The translations under genes were made by a program, and so were the position numbers. Shown in pieces: positions 1-11,424 of a stretch of DNA of 64,000 nucleotides. Origin of the DNA: Prochlorococcus sp. AG-409-A10 (lineage in GTDB: Bacteria > Cyanobacteriota > Cyanobacteriia > PCC-6307 > Cyanobiaceae). A model generated the notes under the pieces. That model searched no databases and had not been told where the DNA came from. It worked only from the letters and a program-made list of their open reading frames with translations. Numbering within the stretch: position 1 is the stretch's first letter; each line of letters begins with the position of its first letter. The stretch lies in assembly GCA_003216175.1 (NCBI GenBank), contig QCJG01000002.1, positions 163,736-227,735 of the forward strand, in the 5' to 3' direction.

Positions 1-233
1 TTTACTAAAAGTTTCAAACCGTCCGCCATTGGCTGAAGAATACCAAGTCCTCCTGCATATTCAGGACCAATTCTCTGTTGAGCTGCTGCAGAAATTTTTC
101 GTTCAAGCCAAACTGTAACTAATACACCAATGACAGCTGACACCAATACTAAAAGCATTGGAAGAGGGATCCATAAAAGATGTGCTAATTCATGAGATAA
201 ACCAAGGTTTTGAATACCTTGGGTAAAACTCAT
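1..233 (-). CDS. ndhA: NAD(P)H-quinone oxidoreductase subunit 1 (NdhA), N-terminal part, truncated by window edge
   Basis: Reverse-strand translation from ATG at 233 gives [76 protein letters not shown], typical of NdhA/NuoH. Confidence 0.93.
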   Translation of the reverse strand, partial: MSFTQGIQNLGLSHELAHLLWIPLPMLLVLVSAVIGVLVTVWLERKISAAAQQRIGPEYAGGLGILQPMADGLKLLV

Positions 234-332
234 TTCAAGGTCTATACCTGAATTCACTTCTGATATTTAATCTATTAATAAGGTTAGTGTAATTTTGAAT
301 TAATTTTAAATTCAAAAAAAATAAATTTCAAA

Positions 333-1460
333 TTATCTGCTCTCAAGAGGCTGCCAATTTCTATTTGTTGCTCCTTCATAAATTTGTGATGGTCTAAAAA
401 TTCTATTTGCTCCAAGTTGTTCTCTCCAGTGAGCCAACCAACCAGCAACTCTGGAAATCGCAAATACTGGTGTAAACAAATCTCGAGGGATACCGAGCTT
501 TCGATAAACAAGTCCAGAATAAAAGTCAACATTTGGGAATATACCTTTTGGCCCCAGTCTGGAAATTGCTTCTTCTTCAAGTGCTTTGGCTACTTCATAC
601 ATTTCATCTTTACCAAATTCCAAGAAAAGTTCTTCTGCGAAGGCTTGTAAAATTGTTGCTCTAGGGTCTTTGACACGATACTCCCTATGCCCAAAGCCCA
701 TGATTTTCCTTTTTTTTGCAATTGCATTATTGAGAAATGATGAGGCTTTATCAGGTCTTCCAATCTCTTCTAGCATTGCTATCACATCTTCATTGGCCCC
801 TCCATGAAGAGGTCCAGCTAATGTCCCAACTGCAGAAGCTACGACAGCATAAGGATCAGTTAGTGTACTGGCAGTTACTCTTGCGCTAAACGTACTCGCA
901 TTGAGACTGTGCTCTGCATGAAGAATTAAACATCTGTCAAAAACTCTTGCTGCAAGAGGATTTGGCTCCCTCTCGGTGAGCATATAAAGGAAATTAGAAG
1001 AATACGGTAAGTCATCCTGGGGTTGAATTGGATCGTCTCCTTTTCTTATTTGCTCAAAAGCAGCAACCATAGTTGGAATTTTTGCAATCAACCTCACTAC
1101 TGCGTCGTAGATATATTTAGGATCATCAATTGCTCTTCGAGAATAAAAGAGGCCCAGAGATGCAGCACTTGCTTGTAAGGCATCCATAGGATGCCCTGAT
1201 TCTGGAAAACACTTGAGCATATCTCTAATTCGAAAGCTCACTCGTCTATGCATTTGAACGTCCTTTTCAAATTTCTGAAGCTCATTTTCAGTGGGAAGTT
1301 CTCCCCATATCAATAGAAATGCGGTTTCTAAAAAACTACTTTTTTGGGCTAGCTCAGATATTGGATAACCTCTATAGTTCAGATTTCCTTCTATCCCATT
1401 GATTTCACATATCCCTGATTTGGTTACTGGAACCCCTTCCAAGCCTGGTTTTAGAACCAA
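333..1460 (-). CDS. gltA: citrate synthase
   Basis: 375 aa; motifs LHAEHSLNASTF, GPLHGGANE, MGFGHREY, VDFYSG. Confidence 0.96.
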   Translation of the reverse strand: MVLKPGLEGVPVTKSGICEINGIEGNLNYRGYPISELAQKSSFLETAFLLIWGELPTENELQKFEKDVQMHRRVSFRIRDMLKCFPESGHPMDALQASAASLGLFYSRRAIDDPKYIYDAVVRLIAKIPTMVAAFEQIRKGDDPIQPQDDLPYSSNFLYMLTEREPNPLAARVFDRCLILHAEHSLNASTFSARVTASTLTDPYAVVASAVGTLAGPLHGGANEDVIAMLEEIGRPDKASSFLNNAIAKKRKIMGFGHREYRVKDPRATILQAFAEELFLEFGKDEMYEVAKALEEEAISRLGPKGIFPNVDFYSGLVYRKLGIPRDLFTPVFAISRVAGWLAHWREQLGANRIFRPSQIYEGATNRNWQPLESR

Positions 1461-1601
1461 ATTAGTTGTCTTTTGTTCGTTATCTATGGCTTTAGCTCCT
1501 GCAAAATAATTTTTCTGTACAATTGGAAAAAATAATTTTCATCTTAAACTTTATTATACATAATTAAACTATATGTTGAATATAGCACTTTAAACTTTTT
1601 A

Positions 1602-3188
1602 TTAACTTGTTTTTAAGTTGATTTTAACTTTAATGAAGTCTGGATAATTAATTGTAGGGACTGCAATAGAAATATCAATATTTTGCGGTGGGGTTAGCTT
1701 GTTTCCTAGCATAGTTTTAAATAAAATATATGGATAGAAATTATTTAAAACTGTCTTAGTTTTTTCTTCCCCTAAATGTATTTTTAGGACATCATCAAAA
1801 TCATCAACTTTATCTATCTTCTGTTCATTATTTGAATAATTTTGTAAGTAATTTGTATTGTCAAAATTTGAAATAGAAGATAAGCTTTGACTCCAAATGT
1901 ATGTCTCTTCATCTTCTTCAACAATTGCTTCAATATTTTCTTTCAGCTCATATTTTTCATTTTCATCTGTGCTTATTTTTGACCAAATCTCTAGCTTTTT
2001 GTTTTTGAAATCTAGATTTGAACTTAAAAAGTTCTCTTTTTCTAGAATTTTACTTATCTCCGTTTTACTCGTATCAGATTTCCTAGTCAAAACCAACCAG
2101 TCTTTATCATTTATCCAAATTAAATTTCCTTTAGAGTTTTCAAGAACTATTTTGAAAAGTTTAGAATAATCGAAGGTTGTTGATTCTTTTATAAGAGATG
2201 CTATAAGCTTTTCATACGGATGCTCAGAATCTTTTCTAAAATACTGCTTAGGATTATCAACTAATATAAAATCTTTAGGCAATTCAGATTCTTTGTTTAT
2301 ATCAATTAAATTATAATTAATATCTTGAACTGGCATTTTAGTTTTAACATTATAAGATAGTATACCTTCTAAATTTAATTTATTTTTATATAGATTTATA
2401 GAAGATATTAAATTATCTATCTCATTTATTTTAAATAAATTTTTTTCTTGACCTATTAGATTTGAAATTTTCTTTGGAGATATTTCTAATAAAAATAAAC
2501 CGTCTTTAAGATTATCCTTTAATTGAATATTTTTATACTTTTCTTTTGCATTTAATATTTTCCTATCTAATTTCTCTATTGACGATTGTATGATTTTTGG
2601 ATTTGATGCTATTAAAAAAGTATCCTTGTCATATGTAAAGTAAATTGAGTCGTTTGAATTAATTTTTTTTGAAATTATTTTAGTTTTTGAGATGCTTAAT
2701 TTATTGCCTGGGTTATTACTCTCAGCAATAATGTTTGAGCCTAAAATAGATTCTAATTCTTTCTCAATATTTACATCTTCTTTTATTGCTAAGATCATAA
2801 TCCAATCATTTAGAGGTTTTTCGTTTGAAGAAAGTAGGGCAAAGCTCCCATAATCTCCTACCCATTTTGATATGTCTTTTGCAAAATCAAGACTAATTAA
2901 TTTAAAAAAAGAATCTCGAATAAAACTTATTTTTTTATTTATTGTCTTTTTACTAACTTTATCTTGATAATTTCCGACATAGTTTGGAAGTATCGCTGGA
3001 TTCAGTTTCCAGTGAAACACGAGATCACTATCTGTTGGTATATATTTTGAGGAAACAGGCGCATTAAATGTTTGTTCATTTAACTTAGGGATTGGCTTGA
3101 GATGCTGATTGCGCCAGATAAATATTCCTGCGAAAATTGATAAAATGATTATTCCTGATATTAAAAAATAAGGTAGACGTGATTTCAT
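1602..3188 (-). CDS. DUF3352-like membrane-anchored protein of unknown function
   Basis: 528 aa ORF with N-terminal hydrophobic anchor; resembles cyanobacterial DUF3352 proteins. Confidence 0.75.
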   Translation of the reverse strand: MKSRLPYFLISGIIILSIFAGIFIWRNQHLKPIPKLNEQTFNAPVSSKYIPTDSDLVFHWKLNPAILPNYVGNYQDKVSKKTINKKISFIRDSFFKLISLDFAKDISKWVGDYGSFALLSSNEKPLNDWIMILAIKEDVNIEKELESILGSNIIAESNNPGNKLSISKTKIISKKINSNDSIYFTYDKDTFLIASNPKIIQSSIEKLDRKILNAKEKYKNIQLKDNLKDGLFLLEISPKKISNLIGQEKNLFKINEIDNLISSINLYKNKLNLEGILSYNVKTKMPVQDINYNLIDINKESELPKDFILVDNPKQYFRKDSEHPYEKLIASLIKESTTFDYSKLFKIVLENSKGNLIWINDKDWLVLTRKSDTSKTEISKILEKENFLSSNLDFKNKKLEIWSKISTDENEKYELKENIEAIVEEDEETYIWSQSLSSISNFDNTNYLQNYSNNEQKIDKVDDFDDVLKIHLGEEKTKTVLNNFYPYILFKTMLGNKLTPPQNIDISIAVPTINYPDFIKVKINLKTS

Positions 3189-3264
3189 TTTTTATTATTT
3201 GAGCATTTGTATACTTTTTGAGCTTTGATAATAGAAAGTTTAATCTTTACTTAGAATCTCAAGT

Positions 3265-3621
3265 ATGAACAAGCATATTCCTTTAAATATATCTCCAAAA
3301 GAGTTAAGTGAAATTTTAGAAGATGATTCTTCTGAAAAACCTTTCATTGTAGATGTGAGGGAGGATAATGAAATTGCTATTGCTTCATTTTCATTTTCAG
3401 TATTACATCTTCCTTTGAGTAAGGCTCCAAACTGGTCAGCTCAAATAGGTGAACTGTTGCCGAGTAATCGTCCTATTGTAGTTGTTTGCCATGCCGGTGT
3501 GAGAAGTTTTAATTTTGGTATTTGGCTTTTAGAACAAGGAATAACTAAAAGTGTTTGGAATCTTGTCGGGGGAATAGATGCTTGGAGTACTGATGTTGAC
3601 CAATCTGTTCCAAGGTACTAA
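3265..3621 (+). CDS. rhodanese-like domain protein
   Basis: 118 aa; VDVRED and VVVCHAGVRS active-site loop. Confidence 0.93.
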   Translation: MNKHIPLNISPKELSEILEDDSSEKPFIVDVREDNEIAIASFSFSVLHLPLSKAPNWSAQIGELLPSNRPIVVVCHAGVRSFNFGIWLLEQGITKSVWNLVGGIDAWSTDVDQSVPRY

Positions 3622-3634
3622 TAGGCTCTCTAAT

Positions 3635-4888
3635 TTATATTTTTGATCCTAGTTTTTCAGCAACTGTATTCACATCTTTATCTCCTCTACCAGAGCAGTT
3701 AATTACAATTTCTGAATTATGATTGAGAGTTGGGCAAAGTTTTTCGAGATAGGCAAATGCATGCGCAGTCTCTAGCGCAGGAATAATACCTTCCAATTTA
3801 CAAACTAATTGAAGAGCTTCTATGGCTTCAGTGTCAGTAACAGCTGCATATTCAGCACGTCCAATTTCTTTTAAGTAACTATGCTCTGGTCCAACTCCTG
3901 GATAATCAAGACCTGCACTAATGGAATGCGCCTCCTCAACTTGCCCATCTTTATCTTGTAGTAAGAGACTCATGGCTCCATGAAGAACTCCTACCCTTCC
4001 TTCAGTAATGGTCGCTGCATGTCGACCAGTTTCTACTCCATCTCCAGCAGCTTCCACTCCAATCATTCGCACACTTTTGTCTTCAACAAAAGAATGGAAA
4101 AGGCCCATTGCATTCGATCCGCCACCGACACAAGCTAAAAGAACATCGGGGGACCTCCCAAAAGCTTCTTTGCATTGTTGCTTTGTTTCTTCTCCAATAA
4201 CTGCGTGAAAATCTCTTACCAACATTGGATATGGATGTGGCCCCGCAACTGAACCTAGAATATAGTGAGTCGTTTCAACATTAGTAACCCAATCTCGAAT
4301 AGCTTCGCTGGTTGCATCTTTGAGTGTTGCAGTTCCACTCGTTACTGGTCTAACTGTGGCTCCAAGCAATTGCATTCGGAACACGTTTAAGGCTTGTCTT
4401 CGCATATCTTCTTTGCCCATATAAATAATGCATTCCAATCCAAAACGAGCGCAGACTGTTGCTGTTGCAACTCCATGCTGACCCGCTCCAGTTTCGGCAA
4501 TAATTCTTTTTTTTCCCATCCTTATCGCAAGAAGAGCTTGTCCAAGTGCATTATTTATTTTGTGAGCACCTGTGTGATTTAAATCTTCTCTTTTAAGCCA
4601 AATCCGTGGTCCTTTTAATGTATTTTTTCTGTAATGTTTAGTTAGTCTTGTGGCTTCATATAGTGGAGTGGATCTTCCTACGTAAGTTTTTAGTAAATGA
4701 TTCAGTTCTGAATTGAATGAAGAATCTTTCCATGCTTCTTTAGCAGCTTGCTCTAATTCAATAAGCGCCGGTATTAAAGTTTCAGGAACATATTGCCCCC
4801 CGTACTTTCCAAATCGACCGAGAGCATTTGGCCTTGTTAATGGAGATAAATCCGAATCTTTAAATTGTGTTGGGAGTGTACCTGTCAC
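3635..4888 (-). CDS. trpB: tryptophan synthase beta subunit
   Basis: 417 aa; [42 protein letters not shown]. Confidence 0.98.
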   Translation of the reverse strand: MTGTLPTQFKDSDLSPLTRPNALGRFGKYGGQYVPETLIPALIELEQAAKEAWKDSSFNSELNHLLKTYVGRSTPLYEATRLTKHYRKNTLKGPRIWLKREDLNHTGAHKINNALGQALLAIRMGKKRIIAETGAGQHGVATATVCARFGLECIIYMGKEDMRRQALNVFRMQLLGATVRPVTSGTATLKDATSEAIRDWVTNVETTHYILGSVAGPHPYPMLVRDFHAVIGEETKQQCKEAFGRSPDVLLACVGGGSNAMGLFHSFVEDKSVRMIGVEAAGDGVETGRHAATITEGRVGVLHGAMSLLLQDKDGQVEEAHSISAGLDYPGVGPEHSYLKEIGRAEYAAVTDTEAIEALQLVCKLEGIIPALETAHAFAYLEKLCPTLNHNSEIVINCSGRGDKDVNTVAEKLGSKI

Positions 4889-4928
4889 CTTAGATTAATA
4901 AAATAGTTCCCAGCCAAAAAACAAGAAA

Positions 4929-5252
4929 ATGTCCAAAGGTGGCTGGAGTGAATTCAATGACCCTCTTAAGACAATAGGGAATGACACTCAAAATAGTGTT
5001 ACTCCTAAAGGAAAGCGACAAGTTCGTCTAGAAAGAACTCGATCTGGAAAGAAAGGAAAACTTGTTACTGTTATTAAAGGACTTGAATTAAAGCAAGTAG
5101 AGGCAAAAAAAATTCTTAAGAATTTAAAAATAGCTTGCGGAACAGGAGGAGCTTTGAAAGGTGATTGTTTAGAGTTACAAGGAGATCAAATATCAAAAGC
5201 TCAAGAATTTCTTTTTAAGGAGGGTTTTAGGCCTAAACAGAGTGGAGGTTAA
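4929..5252 (+). CDS. SUI1/YciH-family translation initiation factor
   Basis: 107 aa; KKILKNLKIACGTGGALKGDCLELQGDQ motif. Confidence 0.92.
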   Translation: MSKGGWSEFNDPLKTIGNDTQNSVTPKGKRQVRLERTRSGKKGKLVTVIKGLELKQVEAKKILKNLKIACGTGGALKGDCLELQGDQISKAQEFLFKEGFRPKQSGG

Positions 5253-5304
5253 TAATCAATTGTGTCTATCAACATGGAGAATAGTAAACAATTAGTCTGA
5301 ATTC

Positions 5305-5940
5305 ATGGATCAAAAATTTCAAAGTCCTCTATCAAAAGCCACCAATATAGTTTGGCATCAATCTTCAGTTGATAGGGAAGCTAGATCTCAGCAAAGAGGA
5401 CATCGCAGTGCAATACTTTGGTTTACAGGTTTATCTGGTTCAGGGAAAAGCACGCTAGCCAATGCAGTAAATGTAGCTCTACACAAAAATGGTTATTCAA
5501 CTTATGTGCTAGATGGCGACAACATCAGACATGGTTTATGCAAAGATTTAGGATTTTCTGATGTTGATAGAGAAGAAAATATCAGAAGAATTGGCGAAGT
5601 CTCTAAACTCTTTCTTGACGCTGGAATAATTGTTTTAACTGCATTCGTATCACCATTTAGAGTTGATCGCGATAATGCAAGATCATTAGTTGGAGAAAAT
5701 GATTTTATAGAAATATATTGTTCAGCTGATTTAGGGGTTTGTGAAACAAGAGATACAAAAGGACTTTATGTAAAGGCGAGAAATGGAGAAATCAAAGACT
5801 TTACTGGAATCTCAAGTCCTTATGAAGATCCTAAATATCCAGAATTGAAAATTGATACTGGAAATTTAGAGATTGATAAATGTGTAGACATAGTTACTAA
5901 CTTGCTTGTGAAGAAAAAGATTATTTCAGAAATTTCTTAG
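5305..5940 (+). CDS. cysC: adenylylsulfate kinase
   Basis: 211 aa; P-loop GLSGSGKST, DGDNIRHGL, CETRDTKGLYVKAR. Confidence 0.97.
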   Translation: MDQKFQSPLSKATNIVWHQSSVDREARSQQRGHRSAILWFTGLSGSGKSTLANAVNVALHKNGYSTYVLDGDNIRHGLCKDLGFSDVDREENIRRIGEVSKLFLDAGIIVLTAFVSPFRVDRDNARSLVGENDFIEIYCSADLGVCETRDTKGLYVKARNGEIKDFTGISSPYEDPKYPELKIDTGNLEIDKCVDIVTNLLVKKKIISEIS

Positions 5941-5966
5941 TAAATTAGTAATGAATTTCATGTTCA

Positions 5967-6503
5967 TTACATTTTTTCTAGATACTTTTTAGCTCCAATC
6001 TCTTTAAGTTTTTGATCTTTTTTTACGACAAGGTCGTGAAGCTCAGATCTGTAAATTTTTAATTTATTTGTCAATTCAGTATTGTTAATTGCCAAAATTT
6101 GAGTAGCTAAAAGGCCAGCATTTAGGCCTCCTTCTATGGCAACCGTTGCTACTGGGATGCCTGAGGGCATTTGCAAGATTGAATACATAGAATCTATTCC
6201 TGAAAGCACCTTGCTTTTGACTGGAACGCCTATTACTGGAAGGGTTGTAAGAGATGCGATCATTCCAGGTAAATGAGCAGCCCCTCCAGCTCCAGCAATT
6301 ATGACTCCAAAACCATTTAATTCTGCCATTTGAGCAAAATCCATCATTTCTTTTGGAGTTCTATGAGCAGATAAGATCCTTACTTCATTAGATATGCCAA
6401 ATTGATCTAGAATTGCAACCGCAGGCTGAAGAGTTTTAAGATCTGAATCACTACCCATTACTACTGCCACTTGCTTAAATGTATTAGCTTCGGTTAAAGA
6501 CAA
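5967..6503 (-). CDS. purE: N5-carboxyaminoimidazole ribonucleotide mutase
   Basis: 178 aa; VVMGSDSDL, SAHRTP, AGAGGAAHLPGM. Confidence 0.97.
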   Translation of the reverse strand: MSLTEANTFKQVAVVMGSDSDLKTLQPAVAILDQFGISNEVRILSAHRTPKEMMDFAQMAELNGFGVIIAGAGGAAHLPGMIASLTTLPVIGVPVKSKVLSGIDSMYSILQMPSGIPVATVAIEGGLNAGLLATQILAINNTELTNKLKIYRSELHDLVVKKDQKLKEIGAKKYLEKM

Positions 6504-6582
6504 TTCTCAATTTTATAAATCTCATACTTAATAATGCCAATTATTTATGAATTCTGCATTAATTATTTTTAGTTTTTAAGAA

Positions 6583-7743
6583 ATGAGAAAAATTAAAAAC
6601 ATAAAATTACCTCAACCAGTTAAAAGTGAAGATGAAAATAATTTATTCTCACTAGTTTTAGATGAACATGGGATTATTCTGTCGATTGATAAAAGTTCCA
6701 AGAGTAAATCAATTTATGACGAAGATTGGTGTGGTGATTGGTTAAGTCCAAGAGCGATTGATCTTCAAATAAATGGAGGTTTAGGGATCTCATTTACAGA
6801 TTTAACTTTTAACAAAATACCTAAATTATTAACATTGCTTGATCGACTTTGGCTTGATGGTGTTGAAGGAATTTGTCCAACGTTTGTTAGTTGTTCTAGT
6901 GATCAATTCCAATTAGGAATGAAGGTCTTAAAGGAAGCTAAAAAACATACTTCGATAAATAGATGTCGACTTCTTGGTGCTCATATGGAAGGACCTTTTT
7001 TATGTGAATCATATTCTGGAGCACATGATTTAGACAGTGTTTGTAAGCCAAGTATTTCTGCTTTAAATGAAAGAATAAAGGGATTTGAAGAAGACATAGC
7101 ATTAATGACATTGGCTCCAGAATTAAAAGGTTCTTTTGATGTCATTTCTCGTCTAAGAGAATTAAATATCGTGGTTTCACTAGGACATTCTTCAGCTGAT
7201 TTTGATTCGGCGATGAATGCTTTTCATAATGGAGTGACTATGGTTACACATACTTTTAATGCAATGAAAGGTTTGCATCATCGAGCTATTGGGCCTATCG
7301 GAGCGGCGGCAAGAAGAGAGGATGTCTTCCTAGGATTGATTGCTGATGGGGTTCATGTTCATCCAGATATGATTAGGCTTTTAAAGATACTTGCACCAAA
7401 GCAAATTGTCTTAGTTAGTGATGCAATATCAGCTTATGGTTTAGGAGATGGATCGTTTAATTGGGACAAACGCTTGATAACAGTGGACAATGGTTTATGC
7501 AGACTTCAAAATGAAACCATTGCAGGATCCACTTTGCCTTTACTAGATGCATGCATAAAAATAGCTAGTTGGATTAATGATCCTTCTGCTGCTATTTGGA
7601 TGGCAACACTTGCTCCACGTATGGTATTAAGTCAGAACAAAATGACTTCAAAAGCTTTTTTTATTGGAAAAAATATTCAGTCTTTACTTCGATGGACAAT
7701 GAATTCTTGTAATCATCAGTTGTCTTGGCATTTGGCTGCGTAA
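6583..7743 (+). CDS. nagA: N-acetylglucosamine-6-phosphate deacetylase
   Basis: 386 aa; DLQINGG, GAHMEGPFL, HTFNAM, LVSDAIS. Confidence 0.93.
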   Translation: MRKIKNIKLPQPVKSEDENNLFSLVLDEHGIILSIDKSSKSKSIYDEDWCGDWLSPRAIDLQINGGLGISFTDLTFNKIPKLLTLLDRLWLDGVEGICPTFVSCSSDQFQLGMKVLKEAKKHTSINRCRLLGAHMEGPFLCESYSGAHDLDSVCKPSISALNERIKGFEEDIALMTLAPELKGSFDVISRLRELNIVVSLGHSSADFDSAMNAFHNGVTMVTHTFNAMKGLHHRAIGPIGAAARREDVFLGLIADGVHVHPDMIRLLKILAPKQIVLVSDAISAYGLGDGSFNWDKRLITVDNGLCRLQNETIAGSTLPLLDACIKIASWINDPSAAIWMATLAPRMVLSQNKMTSKAFFIGKNIQSLLRWTMNSCNHQLSWHLAA

Positions 7744-7771
7744 GATTGGTAAGAGGTAATTATCTGATTAA

Positions 7772-8473
7772 ATGACAACGAAAATTGAGAACAATGAAAA
7801 GGCGGAAGTTACTGAATATTTTAATGGGACTGGCTTTGATAGATGGAATCGAATATATAGCGAAAGTGATGATGTAAATAAAGTGCAAAAAAATATAAGG
7901 ATAGGTCACCAAAAGACAGTGGATGATGTCATTAGTTGGTTGAAAGAGTATGACAACATTAAGGATAAAAGTTTCTGTGATGCTGGCTGCGGTGTTGGTA
8001 GTTTAAGTATTCCATTGGCAAAATTGGGTGCTAAATCTATTCATTTAAGTGATATTTCTGAAGCCATGATAAATGAGACAAAAAGAAGAGCAAAGGAAGA
8101 AGATTTGGATTTGAATAAGCTTAATTTTCGAACATCTGATTTACAGAATTTAACAGGTTCATTTAATACAGTTATTTGCTTAGATGTTTTCATTCACTAT
8201 CCTCAACAGGAGGCTGAAGCAATGGTGAAACATCTATGTCAATTATCTGATGAGAGATTAATTGTTAGCTTTGCTCCTTACACTCCTTTATTAGCCCTTT
8301 TGAAAGGTATTGGCCAACTATTCCCGGGACCAAGTAAAACTACTCGAGCATATACATTAAGGGAGACTGGAATTATCGAAGCTGCAAAGCAATCTGGTTT
8401 TAAAGTAGTCAAAAGAAAGTTGAATCAAGCTCCTTTTTATTTTTCGAAATTAATAGAATTTGTGAAATCCTAG
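7772..8473 (+). CDS. chlM: magnesium protoporphyrin IX O-methyltransferase
   Basis: 233 aa; VTEYFNGTGFDRWNRIYSE start and SAM-binding DAGCGVGSLSIPLA. Confidence 0.96.
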   Translation: MTTKIENNEKAEVTEYFNGTGFDRWNRIYSESDDVNKVQKNIRIGHQKTVDDVISWLKEYDNIKDKSFCDAGCGVGSLSIPLAKLGAKSIHLSDISEAMINETKRRAKEEDLDLNKLNFRTSDLQNLTGSFNTVICLDVFIHYPQQEAEAMVKHLCQLSDERLIVSFAPYTPLLALLKGIGQLFPGPSKTTRAYTLRETGIIEAAKQSGFKVVKRKLNQAPFYFSKLIEFVKS

Positions 8474-8505
8474 AGAATTAAAATTTTTATTTTTCAAAAA
8501 TACAT

Positions 8506-9234
8506 TTAGGTAACTAAATGATTTTCAAGTGCATATCTAACTAGTTCTGTTCTACTAGAAGTCCCTGTTTTAATAAATAATCGACTCACATATTTCTCTA
8601 CATTGCGGATAGAAGTCTCAAGTTGCCTTGCAATTTCTTTGTTCATTAAACCTTCCGCTACTAGTTGCAAAACGCTTGCCTCTCTTGGGGTGAAATTAGG
8701 AATCGATTCATCTTTCCGTGAGTTATTTTTATCCCCATGGCTAAGCATTGATTTGATTTCTGTAATCTGTTTTGCCATTTGGCCAACATCAGCATTGGCA
8801 AATCTGGCTGCTTCAGTTAATAATCGCTCTTGCCGCTGAACTACATTTTTAACTCTTGCCACTAGCTCATCGGGATCAAATGGCTTTGGCATGTAGTCGT
8901 CTACACCTGCTTGATACCCCTGAGTTCTATCAGCAGTCATGCCCTTAGCAGTAAGAAAAATGACAGGTGTCCCTCCAAGTCTTTCATCTTCTCTAATTTT
9001 TTTTAAAAGCCCATAACCATCACATCTAGGCATCATAACGTCACTGATAATTACATCAGGGATCATTTTTTGAGCTTTATCCCATCCCTCGTCTCCATCT
9101 ACAGCGGTTGTAACTTGAAATCCTTCATCTTCAAGATAAGCCTGAACAGCAGTTCTTAAACCAGGCTCGTCATCGACAAGTAAAATCCTTGGAGTCTGAG
9201 AAACTTCTTTTGTTGATGGATTTGGGTCACTCAT
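8506..9234 (-). CDS. two-component response regulator with LuxR/NarL-type HTH output domain
   Basis: 242 aa; receiver LVDDEPGLR, DVMMP, PKPFDPDEL and C-terminal LTPREASVLQLVAEGLMNKEIA-type HTH. Confidence 0.95.
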   Translation of the reverse strand: MSDPNPSTKEVSQTPRILLVDDEPGLRTAVQAYLEDEGFQVTTAVDGDEGWDKAQKMIPDVIISDVMMPRCDGYGLLKKIREDERLGGTPVIFLTAKGMTADRTQGYQAGVDDYMPKPFDPDELVARVKNVVQRQERLLTEAARFANADVGQMAKQITEIKSMLSHGDKNNSRKDESIPNFTPREASVLQLVAEGLMNKEIARQLETSIRNVEKYVSRLFIKTGTSSRTELVRYALENHLVT

Positions 9235-9312
9235 AAAAATTGGACTTTTACAGTTTTTAAAGAGGATATTAGCCTTTATTCCTCTCTATTATTTAGCTTA
9301 ACGAATGAATCA

Positions 9313-10458
9313 ATGGATAATAATCATCTGATTTTTGATTTTCAGTCCTCAACACCATGTTGTACGAAGGTCGTTGAGGCGATGGCTCCTTATTGGAGTG
9401 AGTTGTGGGGTAATCCCTCTAATACTAATAATCGATCCGGTTTTTTTGCTTCAGCTGCAGTAGAAGTATCTCGTGAAAAAATAGCTTCATATCTGAACAT
9501 CAATCCGAAAAGATTAATTTTCACGAGTGGGGCAACAGAAGCAAATAATTTGGGTTTAGTTGGACATGCAAGAGCTAAAGCACAACTCCTTGGAAAACCT
9601 GGACACATAATTACCGCTTCAACTGAACATCATGCAGTCCTTGACCCGCTTAGGCAGCTTCAAAAAGAAGGATTCCGTTTATCAGAATTACAACCGAATA
9701 AAGATGGTTTAATCAATATTGAACAACTGTCTGAAGCTGTTGAAAAAGATACTTTTTTGGTTAGCGTCATGGCTGCAAATAATGAGATAGGAGTTTTTCA
9801 ACCTATTGCTGAAATTGGGTCTTTTTGTAAGAAAAAGGGAATCGCTTTTCATACTGATGCCGCTCAAGCCTTGGGATACTTAGATTTAGACCCTGACAAA
9901 TTTCTCATTGATTTGATGAGCTTGAGTGCTCACAAAATCTATGGACCTAAAGGAATTGGGGCTTTGGTGATTAGGGAAGGATTCCCTCTTGAACCATCTC
10001 AATATGGAGGTGGTCAGGAGCTTGGATTAAGATCTGGCACGCTCCCTGTCCCTTTAATTGTAGGCTTTGCAAAGGCAGTCGAAATAACAAGAAATGATCA
10101 GGATCAGAGGAATAAGAGACTTTTATTTTTTAGAAACTTATTGTTGAGTGGATTAAAAAAGAATATTTCAGGATTGATAGTTAATGGATCTATTGATCAA
10201 AGATTGCCTCATAATCTCAATATCACTTTCCCTGGTGTAAAGGGAAGTCAATTGCATGGTCAATTAAGAAGGTTTATTTTTTGTACTAGTGGTTCAGCTT
10301 GCAGTAATGGTGAAGCTTCTCATGTTCTGAAGGAGATAGGGCTCTGTAAAAAAGATGCTGAAGCATCAATAAGGCTGAGTATTGGGAGAAACACTACTGA
10401 GAAAGATATCACTCAGGCTATTGAGATTATTACAAATATAGTGATTAATCTTAGATAA
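9313..10458 (+). CDS. cysteine desulfurase (NifS/IscS family)
   Basis: 381 aa; TSGATEANNL, HTDAAQ, SLSAHKIYGPKGIG, SGSACSNG. Confidence 0.96.
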   Translation: MDNNHLIFDFQSSTPCCTKVVEAMAPYWSELWGNPSNTNNRSGFFASAAVEVSREKIASYLNINPKRLIFTSGATEANNLGLVGHARAKAQLLGKPGHIITASTEHHAVLDPLRQLQKEGFRLSELQPNKDGLINIEQLSEAVEKDTFLVSVMAANNEIGVFQPIAEIGSFCKKKGIAFHTDAAQALGYLDLDPDKFLIDLMSLSAHKIYGPKGIGALVIREGFPLEPSQYGGGQELGLRSGTLPVPLIVGFAKAVEITRNDQDQRNKRLLFFRNLLLSGLKKNISGLIVNGSIDQRLPHNLNITFPGVKGSQLHGQLRRFIFCTSGSACSNGEASHVLKEIGLCKKDAEASIRLSIGRNTTEKDITQAIEIITNIVINLR

Positions 10459-10468
10459 TAATTTAAGT

Positions 10469-11383
10469 TTATTTTAAAAATTTCTTTGCAGAAATTCTTA
10501 ACTTTGCACTTTTACTTCTTGGATTTAATTCTATCTCTTCAGGGCTTGCTCTCATGGGTTTCTTAGATAGCACTTTTAATCTATTGTCAGTTTTAAAACT
10601 CGACTTTACTCTTCTATCTTCTAGTGAATGAAAACTCATTACCATAAATAGTCCATTCTCTAATAACCAGTTTGGAGCTTTCAAAAGTAAACTTTCGAGT
10701 GAGACTAATTCATTATTTACAGCTATTCTTAAAGCCTGAAAAGTTCGTGTTGAGGGATGAATCCGACCATATCTTTGCTTGGGTGGGAAGCATCCGGCAA
10801 TTGCATAAGAAAGGTCTTGAGTTCCAGAGTATGGTCCATTTTCTGCTAGATCATTTTTTATTTTTCTTGCAATACGCCTAGATCGTTTTTCTTCTCCTAA
10901 TTTATAGATTAAATCAGCAAGATCCTGCTCAGAGAGAGTTTCAATAAGTTCGGCTGCACTTGAACCCTCTTTGGGATTCATGCGCATATCTATTGGACCA
11001 TTTAAACGAAAGCTAAAACCTCGTGAAGGCTCATCAAGTTGATGACTACTAACACCAAGATCCGCTAAGACGCAAATGGCTTTTTCGTTAATTGAAAAGT
11101 CTGCGAAGTTTGTAGAGATTATTTCTATTCTTGTTCCAAATTTTATTAATTTTTTTGATGCTGCTTCTCTAGCCATTGGATCTTGATCAAGTCCAATAAT
11201 TTTGATTCCTGGGAAATTTTCTAGAATTTGAGCTGAATGCCCCCCTCCTCCAATAGTGGCATCAATAATTAGTCCTTGTTTTGTTAATTCACTTGGTAAT
11301 TCCTTTAGTGATTGAATTATTTCTTTCCCCATTACAGGGACATGATTAAAGTTAGAACATGAACTAATTGGCCCTTCTTTCAT
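10469..11383 (-). CDS. rsmH: 16S rRNA (cytosine(1402)-N4)-methyltransferase
   Basis: 304 aa; [54 protein letters not shown]. Confidence 0.97.
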   Translation of the reverse strand: MKEGPISSCSNFNHVPVMGKEIIQSLKELPSELTKQGLIIDATIGGGGHSAQILENFPGIKIIGLDQDPMAREAASKKLIKFGTRIEIISTNFADFSINEKAICVLADLGVSSHQLDEPSRGFSFRLNGPIDMRMNPKEGSSAAELIETLSEQDLADLIYKLGEEKRSRRIARKIKNDLAENGPYSGTQDLSYAIAGCFPPKQRYGRIHPSTRTFQALRIAVNNELVSLESLLLKAPNWLLENGLFMVMSFHSLEDRRVKSSFKTDNRLKVLSKKPMRASPEEIELNPRSKSAKLRISAKKFLK

Positions 11384-11424
11384 AAGTTTTCACTAGTATT
11401 TAGACATTGCTTTGGTTGGGCCCA

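Noticed and set aside
417-650. Plus-strand ORF inside citrate synthase (and similar 586-807)
   Set aside because: Fully antisense to a well-supported gene; low-complexity translation with no family signal
1897-2169. Plus-strand Ser/Phe-rich ORF opposite the DUF3352 gene
   Set aside because: Antisense artefact of AT-rich coding sequence
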